The notes: generated from the sequence alone by a model not told the origin. Shown: positions 52,396-60,560, numbered from the stretch's first letter. The stretch is 64,000 nucleotides of DNA from Clostridium prolinivorans (GCF_004011155.1 NZ_RJWG01000003.1:1-64000); one strand, 5' to 3'. Made by a program: numbers and translations.

Positions 52396-52832
52396 TGAAA
52401 ATACTTATTATTAATGGTCCTAATATTAATATGCTTGGTATAAGAGAAAAAAATATTTATGGTAGCGAAAGCTTTGATACTATGTGCAAATATCTTAATG
52501 AAAAAGCAAAGGAATTAAATATAGAATTAGATATGGTTCAAAGCAATATAGAAGGAGAAATAATAAATTTTATTCAAGATGCATATGGAAAATATGATGG
52601 AATAATAATTAATCCTGGAGCATATACACATTATAGCATAGCTATATATGATGCAATTTTAAGTGTAAATATAAAAACTGTTGAAGTACATATAAGCAAC
52701 ATACATAAAAGAGAAGAATTTAGGAGAAAATCTGTAATAGCACCTGCTTGCATTGGACAGATATGTGGTTTTGGGATTTTTGGATATGTTATGGCTATGG
52801 AAGCTATTTTACATTATGAAAAATCTTTGTAA
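52395..52832 (+). CDS. aroQ: 3-dehydroquinate dehydratase, type II
   Basis: A 145-residue enzyme with NGPNINMLGIREKNIYG (catalytic Tyr in IYG), NPGAYTHYSIAIYDAI and EVHISNIHKREEFRRKS. It makes 3-dehydroshikimate, the substrate of AroE, so three successive shikimate steps are clustered here. Confidence 0.95.
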   Translation: MKILIINGPNINMLGIREKNIYGSESFDTMCKYLNEKAKELNIELDMVQSNIEGEIINFIQDAYGKYDGIIINPGAYTHYSIAIYDAILSVNIKTVEVHISNIHKREEFRRKSVIAPACIGQICGFGIFGYVMAMEAILHYEKSL

Positions 52833-52920
52833 AAATAATATTAGATACAATAATTATTATTAAATAATTGTTACAAGTATTGATTTTTATAAAAATATAA
52901 GTTAAAATTATAATATGTTT

Positions 52921-52937
52921 ATACCCCTATTGGGTAT
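52921..52937. promoter_or_regulatory. CsoR/CstR-like operator before trxA
   Basis: ATACCCCTATTGGGTAT is a 17-base near-perfect palindrome with 6-bp arms ATACCC/GGGTAT. TATAAT at 52909-52914 lies directly upstream, so the site covers the likely transcription start. Its form matches operators of CsoR-family repressors (copper CsoR or persulfide CstR). Confidence 0.55.
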
Positions 52938-52959
52938 GATAAATATAGGAGGGATAAAA

Positions 52960-53277
52960 ATGATTAAAGAAGTAATGGATAATAATTTTAATGAAGAAAT
53001 AAATGCAGGTGATATGCCTGTAGTAGTTGATTTTTGGGCTCCATGGTGTGGACCATGTAAGATGTTAGGACCAGTTTTAGAGGAACTTGAGAGAGAATAT
53101 GAAGGAAGGGTAAAATTCATAAAGGTGAATGTAGATAATAATCCTATAGTTTCACAAAAATTTAGAATTGCAAGTATACCAACAGTTATGATATTTAAAA
53201 ATGGTGAAGTTAAAGATCAAATAATTGGATTTAGACCAAAGGATGCTATGAAAGAATTTATTGAAAAACATATTTAA
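52960..53277 (+). CDS. trxA: Thioredoxin
   Basis: A 105-residue thioredoxin with the WCGPC active site (DFWAPWCGPCKMLGP, about residue 30) and the cis-proline SIPTVMIFKNGE. The ATG at 52960 is behind AGGAGGG; an in-frame start at 52915 lies before the operator. Paired with the reductase gene after it. Confidence 0.95.
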   Translation: MIKEVMDNNFNEEINAGDMPVVVDFWAPWCGPCKMLGPVLEELEREYEGRVKFIKVNVDNNPIVSQKFRIASIPTVMIFKNGEVKDQIIGFRPKDAMKEFIEKHI

Positions 53278-53313
53278 CTAAAAGCATATTTTAATACAAA
53301 TGAGGTGGATCAC

Positions 53314-54180
53314 GTGGTTGATAGATATGATATAGCTATAGTAGGCAGTGGACCAGCTGGTATATCAGCTGCAATTAATGCTAAAATAAGAAATAAAAAT
53401 ATAATAATATTTGGAAGCAAAAATTTAAGTGCAAAGCTTTATAAAGCACCTAAAATAAATAATTATTTAGGCTTTCCAGAAATATCAGGTGAAATTTTAA
53501 AAAAAGAATTTGAAAAACATCTTGATAAAATGAATATTAATATAACTTATGAAAGAATAAATGCTGTTTATTCTATGGGAGACTATTTTACCTTGATGGT
53601 AAATGAAAAAATATATGAGTCTACTGCCTTAATTTTAGCCACAGGTGTAGAGTATACAAAATCTATTAAAGGTGAAGAAGAATTTTTAGGAAAAGGTGTA
53701 GGTTATTGTGCTACTTGTGATGCACCGCTTTATAAAGGTAAAATAGTTACAATTATAGGATATAACAATGAAGCTGAAGAAGATGCAAATTATGTAAGTG
53801 AACTTGCATCTAAGACTTATTATATTCCAATGTATAAAGGAGAATATAAGCTTAAAGAAAAAATTGAATTATTAAATGGCAAACCTTTGGAAATTAAAGG
53901 TAATAATTTTGTATCAAAGTTAATTTTAAACAATAGAGAAATAGAAACAGATGGAATATTTATTTTAAAAGATAGTGTACCTCCAGGGCAGTTAGTACCT
54001 GGACTTCTTATAGAAAACTCTCATATAAAAGTAAATAGAAATATGGAAACAAATATAAAAGGGTGTTATGCTGCTGGAGATTGTGTTGGCAGACCATACC
54101 AATACATGAAGGCTGCTGGAGAAGGTCAAGTAGCAGCTTTAAATGCAGTAGCTTATATTGACTCTTTAAAGAAACTTTAA
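53314..54180 (+). CDS. Thioredoxin reductase-like flavoprotein, probably ferredoxin-dependent
   Basis: A 288-residue protein with FAD motif VGSGPAGISAA, redox site CATC (VGYCATCDAPLYKGK) and the C-terminal AAGDCVGRPYQYMKAAGEG. The usual NADPH signatures (GGGxSAxEEA and HRRxxxR) are absent; GYNNEAEEDANY stands in their place. Known clostridial reductases of this kind (FFTR) take electrons from ferredoxin. GTG at 53314 follows GAGGTGG by five bases. Confidence 0.82.
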   Translation: MVDRYDIAIVGSGPAGISAAINAKIRNKNIIIFGSKNLSAKLYKAPKINNYLGFPEISGEILKKEFEKHLDKMNINITYERINAVYSMGDYFTLMVNEKIYESTALILATGVEYTKSIKGEEEFLGKGVGYCATCDAPLYKGKIVTIIGYNNEAEEDANYVSELASKTYYIPMYKGEYKLKEKIELLNGKPLEIKGNNFVSKLILNNREIETDGIFILKDSVPPGQLVPGLLIENSHIKVNRNMETNIKGCYAAGDCVGRPYQYMKAAGEGQVAALNAVAYIDSLKKL

Positions 54181-54185
54181 AATTA

Positions 54186-54262
54186 AAATAGCCGCAAGTT
54201 AAGTGCTTTAATTAAACTTTAATGTTTAAACAAAGAGAAAGCACTTAATTTGCGGCTATTCT
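54186..54262 (+). terminator. Long two-tier hairpin after the trx genes
   Basis: A 20-bp outer stem (AATAGCCGCAAGTTAAGTGC with GCACTTAATTTGCGGCTATT, one G-U) encloses a TTAAAC/GTTTAA stem. Its inner right side (ATGTTTAAACAAAGAGA) resembles AAGTTTAACCAAAAGAGA at 49482. Confidence 0.7.
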
Positions 54263-54404
54263 TTAGTAAAGAAATTCTATATTTTATTAAATGACTTTAC
54301 TAAATGTTCATTACACATATGTCATTTACTTTAATTTAATATATAGATATGTTTTTTTAATACGTAGATATGAATAATTTATTTTGCGAAAGTTTTTAAT
54401 GTTA

Positions 54405-54932
54405 CTATTTATTTACGGCAAAAAAAACATGATTACCTATAGGTTTAATATTAACTTTACTTACTTGATCCATCCATTTTGAAGTTGATATTTTAGGATT
54501 ATAAAAAAAATGTGCATTATTAGTTGGATCTATGCCTTTTAATGCGTCTAAGACTGCTTTATAACTTGCATCATCAGGTATAACATTTATTTTGCCATTT
54601 CTAATACAAGAAAAAGCATTTTTTTGTTTTATGACGCCTTCTATAGATTTAGGAAAACCTGGGCTTTTAACCCTGTTTAATATAACTGAAGCCACAGCAA
54701 CTTTTCCTTCATAAGGTTCTGAGCAGCTTTCTGCATATACTACTTGAGCCATAAGATATAAATCATCTTCAGTTATATTTATAGTTTTATTTTCAGATAG
54801 ATTAAAAACTTGAACAGTATTTATTTCTTCTTTGTATAGATCGCATTCCATTTCATCTTTTGCACTAACTTTAGACCAAGGAATAGTTAAAATAACACAA
54901 ATAAGAAATAATATAAAAATAGTTTTTTTCAT
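54405..54932 (-). CDS. SleB/CwlJ-type cell wall hydrolase
   Basis: A 175-residue exported protein with a signal peptide (MKKTIFILFLICVILTIP) and a Hydrolase_2 domain (LYLMAQVVYAESCSEPYEGK, AVASVILNRVKSPGFP, FYNPKISTSKWM). Relatives cut spore cortex or cell wall peptidoglycan. The ATG at 54932 follows AAAGGAGG; an upstream in-frame ATG lies in the riboswitch. It is controlled by a c-di-AMP riboswitch. Confidence 0.9.
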   Translation of the reverse strand: MKKTIFILFLICVILTIPWSKVSAKDEMECDLYKEEINTVQVFNLSENKTINITEDDLYLMAQVVYAESCSEPYEGKVAVASVILNRVKSPGFPKSIEGVIKQKNAFSCIRNGKINVIPDDASYKAVLDALKGIDPTNNAHFFYNPKISTSKWMDQVSKVNIKPIGNHVFFAVNK

Positions 54933-54947
54933 TATTTTCCTCCTTTT

Positions 54948-55045
54948 ACCTACGGGGTTAGCTGACGGGTTCGGTAAAGGCATAACCTACAAAAAACGAT
55001 TCACCCCAAAAAAGTGGTTTCCCCGCGTTTTTAAAACTTAGGCTA
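54948..55045 (-). promoter_or_regulatory. c-di-AMP riboswitch (ydaO/yuaA class)
   Basis: On the minus strand the leader contains the class hallmarks in order: CGGGGAAACC, TTTTGGGGTGAATC, TTGTAGG, then TTTACCGAACCCGTCAGCTA and ACCCCGTAGG. These match the ydaO/yuaA consensus, which binds cyclic di-AMP and usually lowers expression. It ends about 15 bases before the start codon, without a separate terminator, so translational control is plausible. Confidence 0.92.
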
Positions 55046-55061
55046 GGATTATTATTCCACA

Positions 55062-55090
55062 GTTTTAAAAAATAATACAAAATTGTTCAA
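55062..55090 (-). promoter_or_regulatory. Probable promoter of the riboswitch-hydrolase transcript
   Basis: On the minus strand TTGAAC and TAAAAC lie 17 bases apart, placing the start just before the riboswitch. Confidence 0.5.
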
Positions 55091-55097
55091 AAAAATC

Positions 55098-55122
55098 AGC
55101 ATACCATTTTTATAGTATGCCA
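55098..55122 (-). terminator. Terminator upstream of the riboswitch
   Basis: On the minus strand GCATACTAT pairs with ATGGTATGC (one G-U) and is followed shortly by seven T's. It would stop transcription from the unknown 334-residue gene before it reaches the riboswitch. Confidence 0.65.
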
Positions 55123-55140
55123 AATAATATTTTATAATAT

Positions 55141-55203
55141 GCAAAATAATAATTTTCTCTGATCAGATAAAAGATATCCCCTGCGCGGGTTATTATTTTA
55201 CTA
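55141..55203 (-). repeat. Palindromic ~95-bp unit, left cluster, copy L1
   Basis: Read on the minus strand, TAGTAAAATAATAA and TTATTATTTTGC arms enclose the conserved loop GCAGGGGATATCTTTTATCT. It lies in opposite orientation to the right cluster. The 32-base spacer to L2 also resembles the right-cluster spacers. Confidence 0.85.
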
Positions 55204-55234
55204 TGTTATATATTTAAAATTTAATGTTAATATT

Positions 55235-55300
55235 AAGTAAAATAATAATCCTCTCTTATCATATAAAAGATATTCCCTGCTCGGATTATTATTTTACTAT
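55235..55300 (-). repeat. Palindromic ~95-bp unit, left cluster, copy L2
   Basis: On the minus strand AGTAAAATAATAATCC and GGATTATTATTTTACT form a perfect 16-bp stem around the loop with GCAGGGAATATCTTTT. It starts 95 bases from L1, and begins 17 bases past the stop of the 334-residue gene. Confidence 0.88.
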
Positions 55301-55316
55301 ATTAAATATTATTTTA

Positions 55317-56321
55317 TTAGAGATTTGAATTTTTAAATTCAGTGTAAGATTTTAAAAATTTATTAAAATTTGTTTCTACTGTATTAAATAAAGAACTGCT
55401 GTCTTTATAAAGATTATCAATAATTTTTGAAGAAACATTAGATATTGATTCATTTTGATTTTGGCTTAAATCTGTAAATTTTTGAAGATAATTTGCATAA
55501 CTTTCAATAGTTTCATTTAAAAGCTTATATGTTTCTAATGCTTTAGGTGGAACACTTATATTTGAAAAATCTTGTTTTAAAATATAAAGTTCATCACTTT
55601 TATTAGATGCAATAGAAATAATCTTATTTAAATCTTTATTTTCGTTTAATAACTCGGGAGAAAGATCTATTTTTATAGAAGAAAATTTAGATATAATTAA
55701 ATCCATATTGTTTATAAATTCAATATTTTGATTTAAAGATATTTCTTTATCTTTTGTAATTCTAGCCATAGTGTTTGCATAATTTAAAGTGTTATTAATA
55801 AAATTTATGCAATTTGAAGATAAAGAAACTTTCATTTTTTTTGAATTTATTTTTGAATAATAATTTAAACAATCATCACGATACTTTTTCAAATTATCTG
55901 CAGCTACATTTACATCTTTTCCTTCAGGATCTTTCAATATAGCTTCAGCTTGTCTAAATATAAGTATATTTTTTTCTAAACCATTCATTAAATTAGTATG
56001 GTCTGATTTATACTTTTCTTCTGGAACCATCTTATCAAAATTATTTTTAATATTATTAAGTTTTTCAACATATTGAGGCATGCTCTCCCTTAAATTTTCA
56101 AGTTTTTTTGCATTAAGTGCTTGCCCTAAATTGTATTTCCCCATTTCATCATTTATAATGTTTAATTCTTTTATATTGTTTTTAATGTTTTTTTCATAAG
56201 AACTTGAAGAATTATTTATAAATATAAAATATGTTTCATAAAAAATTACTCCAATTAAAATTATAAAAACTAAAATTTCAAAAATAAATAATTTATTTTT
56301 CTTGATTTTTTTATTTTCCAA
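55317..56321 (-). CDS. Membrane-anchored helical protein of unknown function
   Basis: A 334-residue protein not recognised. A basic start (MENKKIKKNK) and one membrane segment (residues about 11-30, LFIFEILVFIILIGVIFYET) are followed by an all-helical, Asn/Lys/Ser-rich extracytoplasmic part with coiled-coil character and one conserved-looking proline-rich turn (KMVPEEKYKSDHTNLMNGLE). The TTG at 56321 is five bases from GGTGAT. The gene is bracketed by inverted clusters of a palindromic repeat. No catalytic motif is visible. Confidence 0.7.
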   Translation of the reverse strand: MENKKIKKNKLFIFEILVFIILIGVIFYETYFIFINNSSSSYEKNIKNNIKELNIINDEMGKYNLGQALNAKKLENLRESMPQYVEKLNNIKNNFDKMVPEEKYKSDHTNLMNGLEKNILIFRQAEAILKDPEGKDVNVAADNLKKYRDDCLNYYSKINSKKMKVSLSSNCINFINNTLNYANTMARITKDKEISLNQNIEFINNMDLIISKFSSIKIDLSPELLNENKDLNKIISIASNKSDELYILKQDFSNISVPPKALETYKLLNETIESYANYLQKFTDLSQNQNESISNVSSKIIDNLYKDSSSLFNTVETNFNKFLKSYTEFKNSNL

Positions 56322-56443
56322 AATTATCACCAACCCTTTAAATGTAAACTTATTTTACTATCATTTGTACTTATATATAAATATTCCATTATAATCTTAA
56401 AAATTACTTTTATTATATATAAAACATAAAAATTAGATACAAT

Positions 56444-56510
56444 CTAGTAAAATAATAATCCCAGCAGGGAATGTCTTTTGCCTGACTAGAGAAGATTATT
56501 ATTTTACTAG
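56444..56510 (+). repeat. Palindromic ~95-bp unit, right cluster, copy R1
   Basis: CTAGTAAAATAATAATC and GATTATTATTTTACTAG arms around a loop with CAGCAGGGAATGTCTTTTGC. A 28-base spacer (56511-56538) follows. Confidence 0.88.
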
Positions 56511-56538
56511 ATATTAACACTAAACTTTAAATATTAGT

Positions 56539-56604
56539 CTAGTAAATAATAATCCGAGCAGGGAATATCTTTTGCCTGACCAGAGAGGATTATTATTTTA
56601 CTAG
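56539..56604 (+). repeat. Palindromic ~95-bp unit, right cluster, copy R2
   Basis: As R1 but with one A fewer in the left arm (CTAGTAAATAATAATCC). Loop GAGCAGGGAATATCTTTTGC. The 28-base spacer after it (56605-56632) is identical to that after R1. Confidence 0.88.
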
Positions 56605-56632
56605 ATATTAACACTAAACTTTAAATATTAGT

Positions 56633-56699
56633 CTAGTAAAATAATAATCCGAGCAGGGAATATCTTTTATCTGACCAGAGAGGATTATTATTTTACTAG
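56633..56699 (+). repeat. Palindromic ~95-bp unit, right cluster, copy R3
   Basis: A perfect 18-bp stem, CTAGTAAAATAATAATCC with its complement, closes a 31-base loop containing GAGCAGGGAATATCTTTTAT and ACCAGAGA. The spacer after it is degenerate. cdaA starts 176 bases later. Confidence 0.9.
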
Positions 56700-56874
56700 A
56701 CTAAACATAGACTAAACACCAAACTTTAAAATTTATACAGAATTTAAATATTATGAACATAAGTTGATTAAAGTTAAAAAAATTAGCAATAATTTTATAC
56801 TATAAAAGGATGTGTTGGTGTATAATTGTATATAAATAGAAGTAGCAAAAATATACAACAAAGGAGGGGGAATT

Positions 56875-57720
56875 TTGGAAGAATTCTTTAAAATGTTATT
56901 AAACAGTATAAAAACTATAAGCGTGTTTTCTATACTGGATATTATTGTGGTATCATATATTTTTTATAAAGCATATATGCTTATAAGAGAAACAAGAGCT
57001 GAACAGCTTTTAAAGGGAATACTTTTAATTCTTTTGCTTATACCTATAAGTTCAATTCTTAAACTTACAATGTTAGGCTGGATTTTAAATAAAACAATAA
57101 CAATAGGTATTCTTACAATTATAATAATATTTCAGCCAGAAATAAGAAGAGCATTAGAACATATAGGAAGAAGTACTTTTACTGAAAAACATCTTTTAGA
57201 TGATGATGAAGTAATGGAAAGAGTAATTAATGAAGTTGGTGAAGCCGTTGAAAATTTATCTAAATCTAAAACGGGAGCACTTATTGTTATTGAAAATAGA
57301 ACAGGTCTTGCAGAAGTTATTAATACTGGAACAAAATTAGATGCATTAGTTTCTGCTGCACTTCTTGAAAATATATTTGTAGTTAATACACCTCTTCATG
57401 ATGGTGCAACAATTATTAGAAATGATAGAATAGTAGCTGCAGGTTGTTTTCTTCCCCTTACAAATAATGAAAATATAAGCAAATTGTTAGGTACTAGACA
57501 TAGAGCAGGAATAGGAGTATCTGAAGTTTCAGATGCTTTAACTATAATTGTTTCAGAGGAAACAGGGACAATTTCTTTGGCTGTTAATGGGAAACTTACA
57601 AGAAATTACACTAAAGAAAGACTTAAAGATATACTTATAAGAATACTTAAAGCTAAACAAAACAAAAAGCTGACTGTTAAGGAAAGGATGGTATTATGGA
57701 GCAAAAAAATACGTGGCTAA
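56875..57720 (+). CDS. cdaA: Diadenylate cyclase CdaA
   Basis: A 281-residue membrane c-di-AMP synthase: three hydrophobic segments in the first 85 residues, then a DAC domain with the catalytic DGA motif (TPLHDGATIIR) and RHR motif (GTRHRAGIGVSE). c-di-AMP controls osmolyte transport and cell wall balance in Firmicutes. TTG start behind AAAGGAGGGGG. It overlaps cdaR by 25 bases. Confidence 0.94.
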   Translation: MEEFFKMLLNSIKTISVFSILDIIVVSYIFYKAYMLIRETRAEQLLKGILLILLLIPISSILKLTMLGWILNKTITIGILTIIIIFQPEIRRALEHIGRSTFTEKHLLDDDEVMERVINEVGEAVENLSKSKTGALIVIENRTGLAEVINTGTKLDALVSAALLENIFVVNTPLHDGATIIRNDRIVAAGCFLPLTNNENISKLLGTRHRAGIGVSEVSDALTIIVSEETGTISLAVNGKLTRNYTKERLKDILIRILKAKQNKKLTVKERMVLWSKKIRG

Positions 57721-58955
57721 TAAAAATATGCTGTGTAATAGCAGCCTTTTCTTTGTGGCTTTACATAGTTAATGTTGGAGATTATGCTGTTACAAGAACT
57801 GTTACAGTACCAGTAGATCTAGTAAATGTTCAATCGGTAACAGAAAGAAAACTTGCTATTTTACCAGGGCAAAAATTTATGGTAACTTTAAATGTTAAAG
57901 GTACTCCTTCAGATATAGAACTTAATAAAGATCAATTTAAGGTAGTAGCAGATATGAGCATGTATGCTCTTTCAAAAGGCGAAATTAGAATTCCAGTAAT
58001 AATAGAAAGACAGCCGGTAAATGTAACTGTGTTAAATAGTGGCTCTTATTATATAAAAGTTGAATTTGATGATTATGTTGAAAAAACTGTACCTGTAAAG
58101 TTTAATATAGAGGGAAAATTAAAAGAGGGGTTTTATGCTTTAGAAGAGAGTATTAGTCCAACAGAAGTATCTGTAAGTGGAGCAGCAAGATATGTTAATA
58201 AAGTTGTAAGAGCTGAAGCTAGTAAAAATATTGAAAACTTAGATAAAGATTTAAATTTAAGATTGCCTCTTAAAGCTGTGGATGATTCAGGTAAAGAAGT
58301 AGAAAATGTAAATTTAAATATAAATGTTGTAGAAGTTAAAATACCTATAAAAGAGACTAAAACTCTTCCTGTAAAAATTAATACTAAAGGAACTCTAAAC
58401 AAAGATATACATTTAAAATCTTTAACTGCAGTACCTGATAAAATAGAAGTAGTTTTAAAAAATGATACAAATAATATAACATATATTGAAACAGAACCTA
58501 TAGACTTAAGTTCTATAACTTCAAGCCAAGAAATACCAGTTAAAATAATACCTAAAGAAGGAGTAATTTTATTAAATAACGATAATATTATTAAAGTGAA
58601 AGCTATAGTTGAAAAAGTAGAAAGCAAAACACTTACAAAGGATATATCTATAAAAAATTTGAATGATAATTTTACAGCATCTTTAAGCAGTGTAAAAGCT
58701 AATATTACTGTATTAGGATTAGAGAGCGTAATAGATAAAATCAATAATGAAAATATTAATTGTTTTGTAGATTTAAGTTCGTTAAATTCTGAAGGAGAAT
58801 ATAGTATAAAAGTAAATACTTCAATACCATATGATCTTTCTAATATAACTGTAAATCCAGAAACTATAAAGGTTGTTTTAAAGAAAAAAGAAACTCAGAC
58901 AGTTAATGATCCATCACAAAATGTAAATACAACACCAATTCAGGGAGGACAATAG
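57696..58955 (+). CDS. cdaR: CdaA regulator CdaR, YbbR-domain protein
   Basis: A 419-residue protein with one N-terminal membrane helix (IKICCVIAAFSLWLYIVNVG) and about four extracytoplasmic YbbR-type beta repeats, for example VTVPVDLVNV, VPVKFNIEGKLKEGFYALEE and LPVKINTKGT. In other Firmicutes CdaR binds and tunes CdaA. The short Thr/Gln/Pro-rich tail is unstructured. Confidence 0.9.
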   Translation: MEQKNTWLIKICCVIAAFSLWLYIVNVGDYAVTRTVTVPVDLVNVQSVTERKLAILPGQKFMVTLNVKGTPSDIELNKDQFKVVADMSMYALSKGEIRIPVIIERQPVNVTVLNSGSYYIKVEFDDYVEKTVPVKFNIEGKLKEGFYALEESISPTEVSVSGAARYVNKVVRAEASKNIENLDKDLNLRLPLKAVDDSGKEVENVNLNINVVEVKIPIKETKTLPVKINTKGTLNKDIHLKSLTAVPDKIEVVLKNDTNNITYIETEPIDLSSITSSQEIPVKIIPKEGVILLNNDNIIKVKAIVEKVESKTLTKDISIKNLNDNFTASLSSVKANITVLGLESVIDKINNENINCFVDLSSLNSEGEYSIKVNTSIPYDLSNITVNPETIKVVLKKKETQTVNDPSQNVNTTPIQGGQ

Positions 58956-58958
58956 GAT

Positions 58959-60560
58959 ATGTCTATAAGACTTAACAATATAATATTAAATATAGATGAA
59001 GAAATAGATTTATTAAAAGATAAAGCAGCCAAAAAACTTAAAATATCTAAAGATTCTATTAAAAATTATAAAATATTAAGGGAGTCTATAGATGCAAGAA
59101 GGAAAGATAACATTAAATTTAATTATACTTTAGAGGTAGAAACAGATAATGAAGAAAAATTAGTTAAAAAACTTAATGATAAAGATGTTAAATTTGAAAA
59201 TAACGAACACATAAGCACATTTCCACTTGGTACTAAAAAACTTAAGGAAAGACCAATAATTGTTGGAATGGGACCGGCAGGAATGTTTGCCGGTCTTTTA
59301 ATGGCTAGAAATGGTTATAGACCCATAATTATTGAAAGAGGCCAAAATGTAGATGAAAGAACTAAAAGTGTAGAAAATTTTTGGAATACTGGTAAATTAG
59401 ATATTAATTCTAATGTTCAGTTTGGAGAAGGAGGAGCAGGAACTTTTTCTGATGGGAAACTTACAACAAGAATAAAGGATCCTAGATGCAGCTATATTTT
59501 AGAAACTTTCGTAAAATATGGGGCTCCAAAAGAAATAATATATAGCGGTAAACCTCATGTAGGAACAGATATTTTAAAAGATGTAGTTAAAAATATAAGA
59601 AAAGAAATAATTAGTTTTGGAGGAGAAATAAGATTTAATAGTACTTTAGAGGATTTGATTATTAAAGATGGTAAACTAGTAAAAATAGTAGTAAATGGAG
59701 AAACATTACCTTGTACAAATTTAATTTTAGCCATAGGACATAGTTCAAGAGATACTTATGAAATGCTCTATAAAAGAGGAATAGATTTAACTCCAAAGCC
59801 TTTTGCTATTGGAGTTAGAATAGAACATTTGCAAAGTTTAATAGATGAAAGCCAATATGGAAAATTTGCTGGACATAAAAGACTTAAGGCTGCAGATTAT
59901 AAACTCACACATATAAGTGAAAAAACTAAAAGAGCAGTATATAGTTTTTGTATGTGTCCGGGAGGGGAAGTTGTAGCTGCAGCTTCTGAAGAAGGAAGAC
60001 TTGTAACTAATGGAATGAGTTATTACAAAAGAGATAAAATTAATGCAAACTCTGCATTAGTAGTTGCAGTTAGTCCTGATGACTTTAAAGGTACTAATCC
60101 TTTAAAAGGTATGGAATTTCAAAGATATTATGAATCTTTAGCATATAATGCAGGAGGAGGAGGGTATAAAGCTCCAATTCAGCTTGTAGGGGATTTTTTT
60201 AATGACAGAGTAAGTAAATGTATAAAAAGCGTAGTTCCAACTTACAAACCAGGATATGAGTTTAAAGATTTAAGAGAGTGTCTTCCAAGTTTTGTTATAG
60301 AATCTTTAAAAGATGGTTTAATAAATTTTGATAAAAAAATAAAAGGTTTTGCTCACAATGATGTCGTTCTTACAGGTATAGAAACTAGAACTTCTGCACC
60401 TATAAGAATTCAAAGAGGAGAAAATTTTCAAAGTATATCTTTAAAAGGTTTATATCCAACAGGAGAGGGAGCAGGATATGCAGGAGGTATAATGTCAGCT
60501 GCTGCTGATGGATTAAGAGTAGCAGAAATAATTATGAAAGAATGGGCACCATTTAATTAA
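58959..60560 (+). CDS. FAD-dependent dehydrogenase of the COG2509 type
   Basis: A 533-residue flavoprotein: an N-terminal small domain (1-90), dinucleotide-binding motif IVGMGPAGMFAGLLMARNGY (about residue 103), GEGGAGTFSDGKLTTR and the C-terminal GIETRTSAPIRIQRGENFQS, TGEGAGYAGGIMSAAADGLR. The substrate is unknown. It starts three bases after cdaR, in one operon. glmM, which often follows cdaR, is not here. Confidence 0.85.
   Translation: MSIRLNNIILNIDEEIDLLKDKAAKKLKISKDSIKNYKILRESIDARRKDNIKFNYTLEVETDNEEKLVKKLNDKDVKFENNEHISTFPLGTKKLKERPIIVGMGPAGMFAGLLMARNGYRPIIIERGQNVDERTKSVENFWNTGKLDINSNVQFGEGGAGTFSDGKLTTRIKDPRCSYILETFVKYGAPKEIIYSGKPHVGTDILKDVVKNIRKEIISFGGEIRFNSTLEDLIIKDGKLVKIVVNGETLPCTNLILAIGHSSRDTYEMLYKRGIDLTPKPFAIGVRIEHLQSLIDESQYGKFAGHKRLKAADYKLTHISEKTKRAVYSFCMCPGGEVVAAASEEGRLVTNGMSYYKRDKINANSALVVAVSPDDFKGTNPLKGMEFQRYYESLAYNAGGGGYKAPIQLVGDFFNDRVSKCIKSVVPTYKPGYEFKDLRECLPSFVIESLKDGLINFDKKIKGFAHNDVVLTGIETRTSAPIRIQRGENFQSISLKGLYPTGEGAGYAGGIMSAAADGLRVAEIIMKEWAPFN

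Noticed and set aside
54933-54983. N-terminal extension of the SleB/CwlJ-type hydrolase
   Set aside because: The extra codons are the 3' part of the c-di-AMP riboswitch. The ATG at 54932 starts a normal signal peptide behind AAAGGAGG.
56444-56699. CRISPR-like array of repeats and spacers
   Set aside because: The 28-base spacers are identical rather than unique, the repeats are 66-67 bases and palindromic, and no cas gene is near.
55141-56699. Insertion sequence with inverted clusters as terminal repeats
   Set aside because: The enclosed protein has no transposase features (no DDE or HUH motif) and is membrane-anchored. A cassette is possible, but a standard IS is not supported.
58133-58744. 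203-codon open frame on the minus strand
   Set aside because: It is antisense to cdaR, whose YbbR repeats are clear, and shows no ribosome site or recognisable domain.
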